Source: Shewanella sp. ANA-3 (lineage in GTDB: Bacteria > Pseudomonadota > Gammaproteobacteria > Enterobacterales > Shewanellaceae). Taken from it: DNA of 64,000 nt. Shown piece after piece: positions 1 to 9,650 of the stretch. Made by a program: the position numbers and the translations under genes. The stretch lies in the NCBI RefSeq assembly GCF_000203935.1, contig NC_008577.1, forward strand, positions 1 through 64,000, in the 5' to 3' direction. How positions within the stretch are numbered: position 1 is the stretch's first letter; every line of letters begins with the position of its first letter. Under the pieces are notes generated by a model. It worked only from the letters and a program-made list of their open reading frames with translations. It did not search any database and was not told the origin of the DNA.

Positions 1-38
1 ACTTAAAAATCCATATGAAATGAGGAGCTTTAAGCCTG

Positions 39-659
39 TTATTCTTTGATTATTTTGAGTAAATGTCTTTGCTCATCGAGTCTAGGCACTTGGAGTTCGA
101 TGGTTTCGGTCACCACAAATCCAGCGGGGATTTGTTGCATCTCTTCATCACTCAGTAGTCCCTTGAGCGCATAAAATTGTCCATGCTCGGCAGGCAAGTG
201 ATGGCACCATGTCAACATATCATGGATTGAGGCAAAGGCGCGGCTGAGCACTCCATCGAACTTTTGCTCGGGTTGATAGGCCTCGACTCGGCTTTCTATC
301 GAACTAATATTGTGGATCCCGAGTTCAAAGGCCACTTGCTTTTGAAAACGGATACGTTTGCCTAAGCTATCGAGCAGCACAAAGGTTTTATCTGGATTCA
401 TAATCGCTAAGGGAATGCCGGGCAGCCCAGGGCCAGTACCTACATCGATAAAGCGCTCACCCTGCAAATGGGGCGACACCACTAAGCTGTCCATGATATG
501 ACGGACAAGCATCGCCTCAGGATCTCTTACCGAAGTTAGGTTATAGGCTTTATTCCATTTGTTGAGCATGCCAACAAAATCAAGCAGTTGTTTTTTCTGC
601 TCAGCCGTGGCGGGCAGATTAATTTCGGCTAAATAGGCCTCTAACTGGGCAGATAACAC
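39..659 (-). CDS. rsmG: 16S rRNA (guanine527-N7)-methyltransferase RsmG
   Basis: 206 residues, the usual RsmG (GidB) length. RsmG uses S-adenosylmethionine to methylate G527 in the 530 loop of 16S rRNA. The SAM-binding glycine-rich loop is visible as [14 protein letters not shown] near residues 73-86, after the conserved [12 protein letters not shown] segment. The start is a GTG at 657-659, which gives an N-terminus ([10 protein letters not shown]) aligning with the family. It follows mnmG on the same strand with a 117-bp gap containing a hairpin. In many Proteobacteria parA-parB follow rsmG; here that would lie beyond the left edge. Positions 1-38 hold no recognisable feature. Confidence 0.97.
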   Translation of the reverse strand: MLSAQLEAYLAEINLPATAEQKKQLLDFVGMLNKWNKAYNLTSVRDPEAMLVRHIMDSLVVSPHLQGERFIDVGTGPGLPGIPLAIMNPDKTFVLLDSLGKRIRFQKQVAFELGIHNISSIESRVEAYQPEQKFDGVLSRAFASIHDMLTWCHHLPAEHGQFYALKGLLSDEEMQQIPAGFVVTETIELQVPRLDEQRHLLKIIKE

Positions 660-721
660 TGAACAACCTCAATAAAGATACGATTATAAACTCGCTGGCT
701 ATTATGAAGCCCTGAAACGTC

Positions 722-747
722 GAAGGGAAGCCTGAATGCTTCCCTTC
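722..747 (-). terminator. Hairpin between mnmG and rsmG
   Basis: Inverted repeat GAAGGGAAGC / GCTTCCCTTC with a 6-base loop just downstream of the mnmG stop. On the minus strand no run of T follows, so it may be a weak terminator, attenuator or processing/stability hairpin between mnmG and rsmG rather than a strong terminator. Confidence 0.45.
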
Positions 748-776
748 TGCGACCAAACTGGCGATTAAGCTAGCTT

Positions 777-2666
777 TTACGCGCTCTTGCGTAATAAACC
801 GCGTTTTTTCAGATGCACCAGCAGAATTGAAATCGCTGCTGGCGTAATCCCTGAGATACGCGATGCTTGGCCAATAGTTTCGGGCTTATGGCTATTTAAC
901 TTAGCAATAACCTCATTTGAAAGCCCTGGAACCTCTTTGTAATCAAGGTTCAATGGCAAACCAGTGTTCTCATTGCGTACCGCTTTGTTGATCTCTTCCT
1001 GCTGACGTTGGATATAGCCAGAGTACTTCACTTGGATCTGTACTTGCTCGGCTGCGAGTGGATCGGCAAGTCCTGGACCAAAACCTTCAATCTGCATCAA
1101 CTTGCTGTAATCCATTTCTGGACGACGCAGCAACTCTTCAAACGACGCTTCACGGGAGATAGGCGTGTTTAAATGCGGATTTAACACTGGCACCAATGGT
1201 GAATTTGGATGGATCCATTGGCTACGTAGACGTTGCAGTTCTAACTCGATCGATTCCATTTTTTCACTGAAAGAGGCCCAACGCGCATCATCCACCAGAC
1301 CCAGTTCACGACCTTTTGCGGTTAAACGCAGGTCGGCGTTGTCTTCACGCAGCAATAGGCGGTATTCAGCGCGGCTGGTAAACATGCGGTAGGGTTCTTT
1401 AGTCCCTAAGGTTGATAAATCGTCAACCAATACACCTATGTAGGCTTCATCACGGCGAGGACACCAAGCTTCTTTGCCCTGAACCTGCAGTGCAGCGTTC
1501 ATCCCCGCGAGTAAACCTTGGGCGCCGGCTTCTTCATAACCCGTGGTACCGTTGATTTGGCCCGCGAAGAACAAACCATTGATGGTTTTGGTTTCTAACG
1601 AGTTTTTAAGATCCCTTGGATCGAAATAATCATACTCAATCGCATAACCTGGGCGAACAATCTCAGCATTTTCCATACCTTGGATCGAACGAACCAGATT
1701 TAACTGCACATCGAAAGGCAAGCTGGTGGAAATACCGTTAGGGTAGATCTCGTTGGTGTTTAAGCCTTCGGGTTCGATAAAGATCTGGTGTGATGATTTA
1801 TCTGAAAAACGATGGATCTTGTCTTCGATAGAAGGGCAGTAACGTGGACCAATCCCTTCGATCACGCCTGAATACATCGGGCTGCGATCTAAGCCTCCAC
1901 GAATAATATCGTGTGTCTTTTCATTGGTATGGGTGATCCAACAAGAAATTTGTTTCGGGTGATGGCTTACATCGCCCATAAACGACATCACAGGTAATGG
2001 CGTGTCGCCTTTCTGCTCAGTCATCTGGGTAAAATCGATGGTATTGGCATCGATACGTGGTGGCGTACCCGTTTTTAAGCGGCCAACACGGATTGGCAAC
2101 TCACGTAAACGGTGGGCGAGTGCGATAGATGGTGGATCACCAGCACGACCGCCACTGTAGTTTTCTAAACCAATGTGAATTTTACCACTGAGGAAAGTCC
2201 CCGCGGTTAAGACCACTGCAGGCGCTTCGAAGGCTAAGCCCATTTGGGTCACTACGCCGACTACGCGATCGTTATCAACCACCAGATCATCAACGGCTTG
2301 TTGGAAAATACGTAAGTTGGCTTGGTTTTGCAGAATATTTTGGATCTTCTGACGATACAAAGCGCGATCAGCCTGAGCACGAGTCGCTCTTACTGCTGGA
2401 CCTTTGCTCGAGTTTAGGGTTCTAAATTGGATCCCTGCATAGTCGGTTGCGATCGCCATTGCACCGCCTAAGGCATCGATTTCTTTTACCAGATGACCTT
2501 TGCCAATACCGCCGATCGCAGGATTGCATGACATTTGGCCTAAAGTATCAAGATTATGCGTCAGCAATAATGTCTTAGAGCCCATTCTTGCTGCAGCCAA
2601 TGCGGCTTCAGTTCCGGCATGACCACCACCTACAACAATAACATCAAACCGTTCATGAAAATGCAT
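777..2666 (-). CDS. mnmG: tRNA uridine 5-carboxymethylaminomethyl modification enzyme MnmG (GidA)
   Basis: 629 residues, full length. MnmG is the FAD-dependent partner of MnmE; together they install cmnm5/nm5 groups on wobble U34 of several tRNAs. The N-terminal dinucleotide-binding motif [15 protein letters not shown] (residues 13-27) binds FAD, and the family segments [22 protein letters not shown] and [17 protein letters not shown] are present. The ATG at 2666 has a good ribosome site (GGTAGGG). It borders oriC, so its transcription runs away from the origin, as in E. coli, and could affect origin topology. The partner mnmE is 2.7 kb to the right in this window. Confidence 0.98.
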   Translation of the reverse strand: MHFHERFDVIVVGGGHAGTEAALAAARMGSKTLLLTHNLDTLGQMSCNPAIGGIGKGHLVKEIDALGGAMAIATDYAGIQFRTLNSSKGPAVRATRAQADRALYRQKIQNILQNQANLRIFQQAVDDLVVDNDRVVGVVTQMGLAFEAPAVVLTAGTFLSGKIHIGLENYSGGRAGDPPSIALAHRLRELPIRVGRLKTGTPPRIDANTIDFTQMTEQKGDTPLPVMSFMGDVSHHPKQISCWITHTNEKTHDIIRGGLDRSPMYSGVIEGIGPRYCPSIEDKIHRFSDKSSHQIFIEPEGLNTNEIYPNGISTSLPFDVQLNLVRSIQGMENAEIVRPGYAIEYDYFDPRDLKNSLETKTINGLFFAGQINGTTGYEEAGAQGLLAGMNAALQVQGKEAWCPRRDEAYIGVLVDDLSTLGTKEPYRMFTSRAEYRLLLREDNADLRLTAKGRELGLVDDARWASFSEKMESIELELQRLRSQWIHPNSPLVPVLNPHLNTPISREASFEELLRRPEMDYSKLMQIEGFGPGLADPLAAEQVQIQVKYSGYIQRQQEEINKAVRNENTGLPLNLDYKEVPGLSNEVIAKLNSHKPETIGQASRISGITPAAISILLVHLKKRGLLRKSA

Positions 2667-2943
2667 GACCCTACCTTTAGTAACTTAAGAGACCCAACGT
2701 GAGCCGATCATTTTAGCATTTGCTTTGAATGAGGTGAATGATCATTTTTAGAAAATGGATCCATAGGATCGGGACTAATAGATCTTAAGATCTTTATATA
2801 GATCTTCTTACTATGTTTACTATTAGGATCGCACTTTCCTGTGGGTAAGCTTATTTTCTTATTTATATCAAACAGTAACGAGCTTTTATTCTTGTGATCT
2901 AGCCGAGATCTACTGCCAGAAAAGGTGGGGATAGATCGGCTAT

Positions 2944-2952
2944 TTATCCACA
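2944..2952 (+). promoter_or_regulatory. DnaA box in oriC
   Basis: Exact consensus TTATCCACA on the plus strand, next to several GATC sites. Confidence 0.8.
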
Positions 2953-3016
2953 AGGGGGATCTTTAAGCAGATCAGCTTGTGAATAGCACAGAGGTTGATC
3001 AGATCTAAATAATACC

Positions 3017-3025
3017 TTATCCACA
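3017..3025 (+). promoter_or_regulatory. DnaA box in oriC
   Basis: Exact TTATCCACA on the plus strand, facing the inverted box 25 bp further on. Confidence 0.8.
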
Positions 3026-3049
3026 AAAATATACATTAAAGTAGTTTTT

Positions 3050-3058
3050 TGTGGATAA
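3050..3058 (-). promoter_or_regulatory. DnaA box in oriC (inverted)
   Basis: TGTGGATAA, the reverse complement of the DnaA box consensus, close to the 3' end of mioC. Confidence 0.8.
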
Positions 3059-3106
3059 ATAGGGTCTAAACTGTGGGTGGTTTGGTATGTTTTCCAAAAG
3101 AGGATC

Positions 3107-3547
3107 TTAAATTTGATCTTGCCATTGTGCTAACCACGCTAAAGCTGGGTCTTCTGGCACTGGATCCTGTTGTACATCGATCTGGATCTTATCCACAATG
3201 ACTTTTGCCCCGCTGTATTCCAGCGCTTCAACTAACTTTTCTGGGCCTTGGCAAAAGGTGTCATAACTTGAGTCGCCAATCGCACATAAGGCGAACTGAA
3301 CTTGGGTCAGATCCGGTGTGTTTAGCAGCAGTTCTTTATTAAATGGCTGCAAATTGTCGGGCAGATCGCCGGCGCCATGGGTCGACGAAACGATGATCCA
3401 AAGGGGATATGATTGCAATTCATCCAATGTTGGACTCAAAAAGGTATCGACTTCATGGCCTAATGGAGTGAGCTGGGCCTGCATTTCATCCGCTATATAT
3501 TCACTGCTGCCGAGGGTGGTGCCGACTAATATCGCGATCTTGGTCAT
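3107..3547 (-). CDS. mioC: Flavodoxin-like protein MioC
   Basis: 146 residues, a single flavodoxin domain. The FMN phosphate-binding loop is near the N-terminus (GTTLGSSEYIADEM, residues 8-21), with later flavin-contacting loops around SSTHGAGDLPDN and CAIGDSSYDTFCQG. MioC-type flavodoxins are short electron carriers; in E. coli MioC supports biotin synthase in vitro. The gene reads leftward into oriC, the same arrangement as the E. coli mioC-oriC-gidA locus, so readthrough would pass the origin. The ATG at 3547 is the natural start. Confidence 0.93.
   Translation of the reverse strand: MTKIAILVGTTLGSSEYIADEMQAQLTPLGHEVDTFLSPTLDELQSYPLWIIVSSTHGAGDLPDNLQPFNKELLLNTPDLTQVQFALCAIGDSSYDTFCQGPEKLVEALEYSGAKVIVDKIQIDVQQDPVPEDPALAWLAQWQDQI
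3189..3197 (+). promoter_or_regulatory. DnaA box inside mioC
   Basis: Exact TTATCCACA within the 3' part of mioC, flanked by GATC sites. It extends the DnaA-binding zone beyond the intergenic origin and could also modulate mioC transcription, which in E. coli is repressed by DnaA. Confidence 0.6.
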
Positions 3548-3724
3548 TGTTACTGCTCTCTATGGTCGTTAATTTCTATCATTTTTGGGGCTTACATCTA
3601 CTTACAGTGTTTTGCTGTATAAATTTACTCACTATTGATTTGCAGTCTGCTAGTATCTTTGGCTGCAATCGAGGTTTTATACCTATGACTGTAAATTTTT
3701 ATAACAATTATAATAGGATAACAG

Positions 3725-5272
3725 ATGACTACTCCTGCCGATGCGCCAAAGTGGCCACGCCAAATACCCTATATTATTGCCAGTGAAGCGTGTGAGCGTT
3801 TCAGTTTTTATGGCATGCGCAACATTCTAACACCATTCTTGATGACGGCACTTTTGCTCTCTATTCCCGAAGATCTTCGCGGAGCGGTGGCAAAGGATGT
3901 GTTCCATTCGTTCGTCATTGGGGTGTATTTTTTCCCCTTACTCGGTGGTTGGATTGCAGATAGATTCTTTGGTAAGTACAACACTATTCTGTGGTTAAGC
4001 TTACTTTACTGTGTGGGCCATGCGTTTTTGGCAATTTTTGAGCACAGTGTGCAAGGCTTTTACACCGGCTTATTTTTAATTGCCTTAGGTTCAGGCGGGA
4101 TTAAACCTTTAGTTTCTTCGTTTATGGGCGATCAGTTTGATCAGAGTAACAAGTCTTTGGCGCAAAAGGCCTTCGATATGTTCTATTTTACGATCAACTT
4201 TGGGTCCTTCTTCGCATCCTTATCTATGCCATTGTTACTCAAGAATTTTGGCGCAGCTGTGGCTTTCGGGATCCCCGGTGTGTTGATGTTTATCGCCACG
4301 GTATTTTTCTGGTTAGGCCGCAAACGTTATGTGCATATGCCGCCAGAACCAAAGGATCCCCATGGATTTTTACCTGTGATCCGCAGCGCCTTGCTTACTA
4401 AGGCCGAAGGCAAAGCCAATATCGGTTTAGTGTTAGCCCTAATTGGTGGTGTTTCAGCCGCTTATGCGCTGGTGAATATTCCGACCCTAGGGATTGTGGC
4501 TGGTTTGTGTAGCGCTATGGTGCTGCTGATGGGATTTGTTGGTTTTGGGGCGTCATTGCAGCTTGAGCGCGCTAGGGGAGTTCACCCTGATGCGGCCGTG
4601 GATGGCGTACGTTCAGTGCTACGTATTTTGGTGTTGTTCGCCTTAGTCACGCCATTTTGGTCCTTATTCGATCAAAAGGCGTCGACTTGGATTTTGCAGG
4701 CTAACGATATGGTTAAACCTTCGTGGTTTGAACCTGCGATGATGCAGGCATTAAACCCGCTGTTAGTGATGCTGTTGATTCCATTCAATAACTTCGTGTT
4801 ATATCCTGCTATTGAGCGTATGGGCGTGAAATTAACTGCGCTGCGTAAAATGGGCGCGGGGATCGCGATAACTGGCTTAAGCTGGATTGTGGTTGGGACG
4901 ATTCAGTTGATGATGGACGGTGGCTCGGCGCTGTCTATCTTCTGGCAGATTTTACCCTACGCCTTACTGACTTTTGGTGAAGTATTAGTTTCGGCAACGG
5001 GTTTAGAATTTGCCTACAGCCAAGCACCTAAGGCTATGAAAGGCACTATTATGAGTTTTTGGACCTTATCGGTGACCGTCGGTAACCTTTGGGTATTACT
5101 CGCCAATGTGAGCGTAAAAAGCCCTGCGGTGACGGAACAAATTGTTCAAACCGGGATGAGTGTGACGGCATTCCAAATGTTCTTCTTTGCGGGATTTGCG
5201 ATCTTGGCGGCTGCCATCTTCGCGCTCTATGCTCGGTCCTATCAAATGCAGGACCATTATCGCCAAGTTTAG
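3725..5272 (+). CDS. Proton-dependent oligopeptide transporter (POT family, PepTSo-like)
   Basis: 515 residues, inner-membrane major facilitator transporter importing di- and tripeptides with protons. The POT signature at the first transmembrane helix is present as EACERFSFYGMR (Glu21, Glu24, Arg25), followed by GGWIADR and the family FYFTINFGSF segment. From memory the sequence closely resembles PepTSo of Shewanella oneidensis, a bacterial model for human PepT1, differing at scattered positions including the N-terminus and the last residues. Ribosome site AGGATAACAG precedes the ATG. It is monocistronic, with a 177-bp upstream spacer from mioC and a strong hairpin terminator behind it. Confidence 0.96.
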   Translation: MTTPADAPKWPRQIPYIIASEACERFSFYGMRNILTPFLMTALLLSIPEDLRGAVAKDVFHSFVIGVYFFPLLGGWIADRFFGKYNTILWLSLLYCVGHAFLAIFEHSVQGFYTGLFLIALGSGGIKPLVSSFMGDQFDQSNKSLAQKAFDMFYFTINFGSFFASLSMPLLLKNFGAAVAFGIPGVLMFIATVFFWLGRKRYVHMPPEPKDPHGFLPVIRSALLTKAEGKANIGLVLALIGGVSAAYALVNIPTLGIVAGLCSAMVLLMGFVGFGASLQLERARGVHPDAAVDGVRSVLRILVLFALVTPFWSLFDQKASTWILQANDMVKPSWFEPAMMQALNPLLVMLLIPFNNFVLYPAIERMGVKLTALRKMGAGIAITGLSWIVVGTIQLMMDGGSALSIFWQILPYALLTFGEVLVSATGLEFAYSQAPKAMKGTIMSFWTLSVTVGNLWVLLANVSVKSPAVTEQIVQTGMSVTAFQMFFFAGFAILAAAIFALYARSYQMQDHYRQV

Positions 5273-5303
5273 ATAAACTATTTAAGACAAAGCGCCTTTA
5301 AAT

Positions 5304-5344
5304 AAAAAATCAGCCCCTAAGCGAACTTAGTGGGCTGATTTTTT
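5304..5344. terminator. Bidirectional terminator between the POT gene and mnmE
   Basis: Long hairpin with AAAAAATCAGCCC / GGGCTGATTTTTT outer arms and an inner CTAAG/CTTAG stem. T runs exist on both strands, so it can end both the rightward transporter transcript and the leftward mnmE transcript. Confidence 0.9.
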
Positions 5345-5375
5345 ATTGCTCGTTTAGCTAAACGCTAAAGCGAAA

Positions 5376-6737
5376 TTACTTTCCGATACAGAATGAGCTG
5401 AAAATTTTGCCCAATAGATCGTCTGAGGTGAAGCGGCCGGTGATTTCAGACAGGGCTAATTGCGCCATTCTCAGTTCTTCCGCTAACAGTTCGCCTGCGA
5501 GGTAAATCTCTAATTGTTCTTTACCGAGTTGTAGATGGCTTGCGGCAACATCTAATGCTTCGAGGTGGCGGCGACGGGCGATAAAGCCACCTTCGAGATT
5601 ACTCTTATAGCCCATCAAGGATTTAAGGTGTTGCTTTAATTCCTCTACGCCTAGACCGGTTTTGGCCGAGATCCGATACACGCTGTAACCTTTTTCTTCG
5701 GTCATGGCGAGGTTCTCACCGGTGAGATCGGCCTTATTGCGGACAACGGTCACGCCTAAATTGGCGGGCAGGCGATTGATAAAATCGGGCCAAATATCAT
5801 GGGGATCGACCGCATCCGTGGTGGTGCCATCGACCATAAATAACACCCGATCGGCGCTGTTGATTTCGTTCCACGCGCGTTCGATACCGATTTGTTCAAC
5901 CGTGTCAGTGGTGTCACGTAAACCTGCAGTGTCGATAATATGTAGTGGCATACCATCTAAATGGATATGTTCGCGCAATACGTCACGGGTGGTGCCAGCA
6001 ATTTCGGTGACAATCGCTGACTCTTTACCCGCTAGGGCGTTAAGCAGACTCGATTTACCCGCATTTGGCCTGCCAGCAATGACCACTTTCATCCCTTCGC
6101 GGATAATCGAGCCTTGCTTGGCACTGGCCTGCACGGCGCTGAGTTTATCGATGATTTTGTAGAGCGCGTTGGCAATTTTGCCGTCACTTAAAAAGTCGAC
6201 TTCTTCATCGGGGAAATCAATCGCGGCTTCGACGTATAAACGCAGATGGGTGACTTGATCCACCAGCTCATGGACTTCCTTCGAAAACTCACCTTGCAGT
6301 GATTGCAGCGCGCTTTTGGCGGCTTGCTCACTGGTGGCATCGATAAGGTCGGCAATGGCTTCGGCCTGGGTTAAGTCTAGCTTGTCGTTCATAAAGGCCT
6401 GTTCGCTAAACTCGCCTGGTTTGGCGATGCGAATGCCTTCGACTTCTAATACGCGCTTGATCAGCATATCGAGAACGATTTGACCACCGTGGCCCTGCAG
6501 CTCTAATACGTCTTCACCGGTGAAGGAATTAGGGCCTTTAAAAAACAGTGCGATACCTTGGTCTATCACTTGGCCTGAAGCATTTTTAAAGTCGCAGTAA
6601 TCGGCGTAACGGGGTTTAGGTAAATGACCCAATACGGCCATGGCCACATCGGTTGCCTTATCACCAGAGATACGAATGATACCCACGCCGCCCCGTCCGG
6701 GCGCGGTGGCCTGTGCCACGATAGTGTCAGTTGTCAC
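5376..6737 (-). CDS. mnmE: tRNA modification GTPase MnmE (TrmE)
   Basis: With the GTG start at 6735-6737 the product is 453 residues ([17 protein letters not shown]), the family length; an in-frame ATG 12 bases upstream (6749) or ATG at 6761 would add 4 or 8 residues and cannot be excluded. Domain order: N-terminal folate-binding domain, helical domain, and an inserted Ras-like G domain with [21 protein letters not shown] and NKAD motifs. The C-terminus ends in CIGK, containing the invariant Cys used by the family. It acts with MnmG on wobble uridines. It is last in the leftward rpmH-rnpA-yidD-yidC-mnmE cluster. Confidence 0.97.
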
Positions 6738-6773
6738 GGAAATACCCATTAATTCGATCAAATCATCTAAAGG

Positions 6774-6801
6774 AAAAGGCGGCTCATTAAGCCGCCTTTT
6801 T
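6774..6801. terminator. Hairpin between yidC and mnmE
   Basis: AAAAGGCGGCT / AGCCGCCTTTT stem with a very short loop. On the minus strand it follows yidC, and a short T run ends it, so it may attenuate transcription into mnmE or partly terminate the yidC transcript. Confidence 0.6.
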
Positions 6802-6840
6802 GCATATGCTGAGCCGTTAGCTCTTATCTAGCGCTTGGGG

Positions 6841-8466
6841 TTATTTTAAGCCTTTTTTCTCTAGACCTGCATAAATAATCTTCTGCTGGATGATGGCAAC
6901 AATGTTACCCACTAACCAGTACAGTACCAGACCCGATGGGAACCACAGGAAGAATACTGTAAAGATCATTGGCATCCATTGCATCATCTTCACTTGCATT
7001 GGGTCCATGGTCGGTGCGATGGGTTGCATTTTTTGCATCACAAACATAGACGCACCCATCAACAGCGGCAGAATGTAGTATGGATCTTGTACAGATAAGT
7101 CGTGGATCCATAACATAAATGGCGCGTGACGCAGCTCGAAGCTTTCTAACAATACCCAGTACAAGGCAATGAAAATTGGCATCTGTAATAGGATAGGTAA
7201 ACAGCCACCCATAGGGTTCACTTTTTCCTTCTTGTACAGTTCCATCATGGCTTGACCCATCTTTTGACGGTCATCGCCGAAGCGTTCTTTTAGATCCTGC
7301 AGTTTTGGCTGTAGGTTACGCATCTTCGCCATTGAGGTGTACTGCGCTTTAGTGAGCGGGAACAGTAAACCACGAACGGTTAAGGTGATCAGGATAATTG
7401 CCACACCCCAGTTACCCACAAAGGATTGATAGAACATCAATAACCAGTGGATTGGCACGGCTAACCACCAAAGGAAACCGTAATCAACAACTAGGTTTAA
7501 GGTATCAGATAACGCAGATAGCGCTTTTTGATCCTTAGGACCAACATAAAATTGTGAGCTAATTTCTTGAGTCGCACCCGGTGCAATATCGTATACCGCG
7601 CCACGGAAACCTATGTTAGCTAAACCGCCTGCACTGACACTCGAGAAAATGGTGTTGCTGTCGGTTGCTGGTGGGATCCAAGCAGATACGAAGTAATGTT
7701 GCAACATCGCCGCCCAACCACCGAGAGTCGGTTGATTGAGGTTGCTCTTGCTCATATCTTCAAACTTGTACTTTTCGTAACGTACATCTTGAGTCGAGAA
7801 CGCGGCGCCACGGTAAGTTGGCATCATCATGCTGCTTTCAGATGGCTTGATGGTCTGTTTAATCTGACCGTACATCTGAACTTGTAATGGAGCAGCTGAA
7901 GTGTTGTTGATTTTGTAATCGATATCAACGTTAAACTTGCCACGATGGAAGACAAACACTTTGGTGTAAGTCACACCGTTATCAGCCACATAGGTCAGTG
8001 GTACTTCTAAGGTGTCTTGGCCATCGGCTAAGGTGAATTCAGTTTTGTTGGCAGCAAATGCGGCGCGACCTTTAGCACTGCTATCGATACCATCACGGCC
8101 AATCAGGCCACTCTGAGCGATATAGGTGAAATCTTTGGTTTGCTCAAGCAAAACAAATGGCTGGTCTTTACCCTGTTCCAGTTTGTGTGAAACCAGAGCT
8201 GCAAAAACGATGTCACCACCCACTGGGTTGATTTGTACATCGAGCTGATCGGTTTTAACTGTGATCAGATTTTGCGTTGCCGTTAAGGCTGCTGGGACAC
8301 TTGTGTCTGCTTCTGGAACATCAGCACTGTGATTTGTGGTTGCATTCGCCACTACAGACGATTCGGTTGCAACGGGTTTTGGAGCTTTGTCTGCTTGCCA
8401 CTGTTGCCACAGCAAAAAGCTGACAAACAGTAGTCCTATTAGCAATATATTGCGTTGAGATTCCAT
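6841..8466 (-). CDS. yidC: Membrane protein insertase YidC
   Basis: 541 residues, gram-negative YidC. An N-terminal transmembrane segment (residues about 6-22, [13 protein letters not shown]) is followed by a large periplasmic beta domain to about residue 330, then the conserved C-terminal membrane domain with [31 protein letters not shown] and [20 protein letters not shown]. YidC inserts and folds inner-membrane proteins alone or with SecYEG. It follows yidD with a 3-bp gap, the classical rpmH-rnpA-yidD-yidC-mnmE order. Confidence 0.98.
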   Translation of the reverse strand: MESQRNILLIGLLFVSFLLWQQWQADKAPKPVATESSVVANATTNHSADVPEADTSVPAALTATQNLITVKTDQLDVQINPVGGDIVFAALVSHKLEQGKDQPFVLLEQTKDFTYIAQSGLIGRDGIDSSAKGRAAFAANKTEFTLADGQDTLEVPLTYVADNGVTYTKVFVFHRGKFNVDIDYKINNTSAAPLQVQMYGQIKQTIKPSESSMMMPTYRGAAFSTQDVRYEKYKFEDMSKSNLNQPTLGGWAAMLQHYFVSAWIPPATDSNTIFSSVSAGGLANIGFRGAVYDIAPGATQEISSQFYVGPKDQKALSALSDTLNLVVDYGFLWWLAVPIHWLLMFYQSFVGNWGVAIILITLTVRGLLFPLTKAQYTSMAKMRNLQPKLQDLKERFGDDRQKMGQAMMELYKKEKVNPMGGCLPILLQMPIFIALYWVLLESFELRHAPFMLWIHDLSVQDPYYILPLLMGASMFVMQKMQPIAPTMDPMQVKMMQWMPMIFTVFFLWFPSGLVLYWLVGNIVAIIQQKIIYAGLEKKGLK

Positions 8467-8469
8467 AGC

Positions 8470-8724
8470 CTATTTATTACACCTGTCATTTTTAGGGGGG
8501 ACGGGATCACTACCGCCGGGATGCAAAGGGTGACATTTTAATATGCGTTTCAATGCAAACCAACAACCTTTCGCGGTTCCGTGCACTTTTATTGCCTCAA
8601 TGGCGTAATGCGAGCATGTGGGATTGAAACGACATCGAGGCCCTAAGAGGGGGCTGATGAAGATTTGATAGCCACGAATAAACGTGGTTGCTAGCCATTG
8701 TAGCGGCGACTGAGTTTGCGCCAT
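8470..8724 (-). CDS. yidD: Membrane protein insertion efficiency factor YidD
   Basis: 84 residues. Small, basic, amphipathic protein with the family motif [18 protein letters not shown] and the trailing [12 protein letters not shown]. YidD aids YidC-dependent membrane protein insertion at the inner face of the membrane. The ATG at 8724 lies inside the 3' end of rnpA (34-bp overlap), implying translational coupling. Confidence 0.96.
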
Positions 8725-9047
8725 AGCTTTTCTATCAACTTGTTGATCTCTGCATTTTCCATTTCCATCACCCCATTTCTGACCAGCACAACAATATCAA
8801 GGTGAGGAATGTCGTGTTGATTGAGGCGAAAACTATCTCTGATAACTCGCTTAATGCGATTACGCTGATTGGCGCGTTTTACATAGCGTTTAGCTACAGT
8901 AAGACCCAAACGCGGATGTTGTTCCGAATTAGGAATAGCAAGCAGAGTGATTTCAGCAGAAGAAGCTTTGATGGGATTAGAGAATACAGATTTAAATTGC
9001 GCGGGAGTTAGCAAGCGTAACTCCCGCGTAAAGGTATAGCTAGTCAA
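8691..9047 (-). CDS. rnpA: Ribonuclease P protein component
   Basis: 118 residues, the protein subunit that pairs with the M1 RNA to remove 5' leaders from precursor tRNAs. The RNR motif region is visible as [22 protein letters not shown] (residues about 53-74), with the N-terminal F-x-R-E-L-R-L-L-T element. It follows rpmH closely (20 bp), as in almost all bacteria. Its 3' end overlaps yidD. Confidence 0.97.
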
Positions 9048-9067
9048 CTAGTTACCTACTTAACTTA

Positions 9068-9205
9068 TTAAGCAGATAAACGAGCGCGACCTTTCGCACG
9101 ACGACGTGCAAGCACCTTACGGCCGCCTGCAGTAGCCATACGAGCGCGGAAGCCGTGAGAACGCTTGCGCTTCAGGTTGCTAGGTTGAAAAGTACGTTTA
9201 CTCAT
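9068..9205 (-). CDS. rpmH: 50S ribosomal protein L34
   Basis: Short gene read directly from the sequence: 45 residues beginning [20 protein letters not shown] and ending in GRARLSA, strongly basic, the full L34 length. L34 is a late-assembling 50S protein. It is the first gene of the leftward cluster and is divergent from dnaA across a 445-bp spacer that must carry both promoters. Confidence 0.98.
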   Translation of the reverse strand: MSKRTFQPSNLKRKRSHGFRARMATAGGRKVLARRRAKGRARLSA

Positions 9206-9650
9206 GATGGCAATCCGTCTTTGTTATAAGTGAACATATCCTTATCTCTGGTGACAGAGGTAAGGGTAAAAAAGAGGCCGAATTGTAATCACTTTACCTG
9301 TCCCCGTCAACAACGAAAGTCAGCAAGTGGCTTATTTCTGCCCGTGTATCCTTTGATCAATTTCCCGCACACACCAGAAGATGTGGATAACTCTGTGTAT
9401 TGGCACTACATGTAGTAGTGAAGGGGATCTATCAAGAGATCAAAGGGGCGCCATTATAGATCAATGTGGATCGCTTAATAAAGCGGGATTTGCCCTATTT
9501 GTTGAATAAAAGGATCGAATTTGATCTTTGATGATCGGGGATATCTCCATAGAATGATCTTGTTGGGGATAATTATTTTTTAAGGATAGCGATCATTGAG
9601 ATCTCGCTATAGAATACACCTCTTTTTGATGATCTTTTGGGGATAACTTA
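9206..9650. promoter_or_regulatory. rpmH-dnaA divergent control region, GATC-dense
   Basis: Non-coding 445-bp spacer. A DnaA box (TGTGGATAA) lies at 9382-9390, consistent with autoregulation of dnaA. From about 9420 to 9650 I count 11 GATC sites in roughly 230 bp, comparable with the density in oriC, suggesting SeqA sequestration of the dnaA promoter. GGGGATAA motifs occur twice close to dnaA. I could not assign -35/-10 pairs with confidence. Confidence 0.75.
9382..9390 (-). promoter_or_regulatory. DnaA box upstream of dnaA
   Basis: TGTGGATAA, exact inverse of the DnaA box consensus, about 260 bp before the dnaA start. Confidence 0.7.

Larger units (their letters stand above)
2667..3106. other. 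oriC: Probable chromosomal replication origin oriC
   Basis: This 440-bp non-coding interval between mnmG and mioC sits where oriC lies in E. coli and relatives. I see three exact DnaA boxes (2944-2952 and 3017-3025 as TTATCCACA, 3050-3058 inverted as TGTGGATAA) and a variant TGTGAATAG near 2979. About 16 GATC tetramers occur here, far above the one or two expected by chance. An AT-rich stretch at about 2778-2830 has GATCTT-type repeats resembling the 13-mer unwinding element. GATC density implies Dam methylation and SeqA control, as known for enteric origins. The short reading frame crossing this region is not a gene. Function is inferred from position and motifs. Confidence 0.88.

Noticed and set aside
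2708..2953. 81-codon open frame on the minus strand between mnmG and mioC
   Set aside because: It lies across oriC, overlaps the DnaA box and AT-rich tract, has no ribosome site or recognisable protein features, and its composition reflects the GATC repeats.
3547..3786. 79-codon plus-strand frame overlapping the POT gene start
   Set aside because: Overlaps the transporter in another frame, with low-complexity sequence and no similarity.
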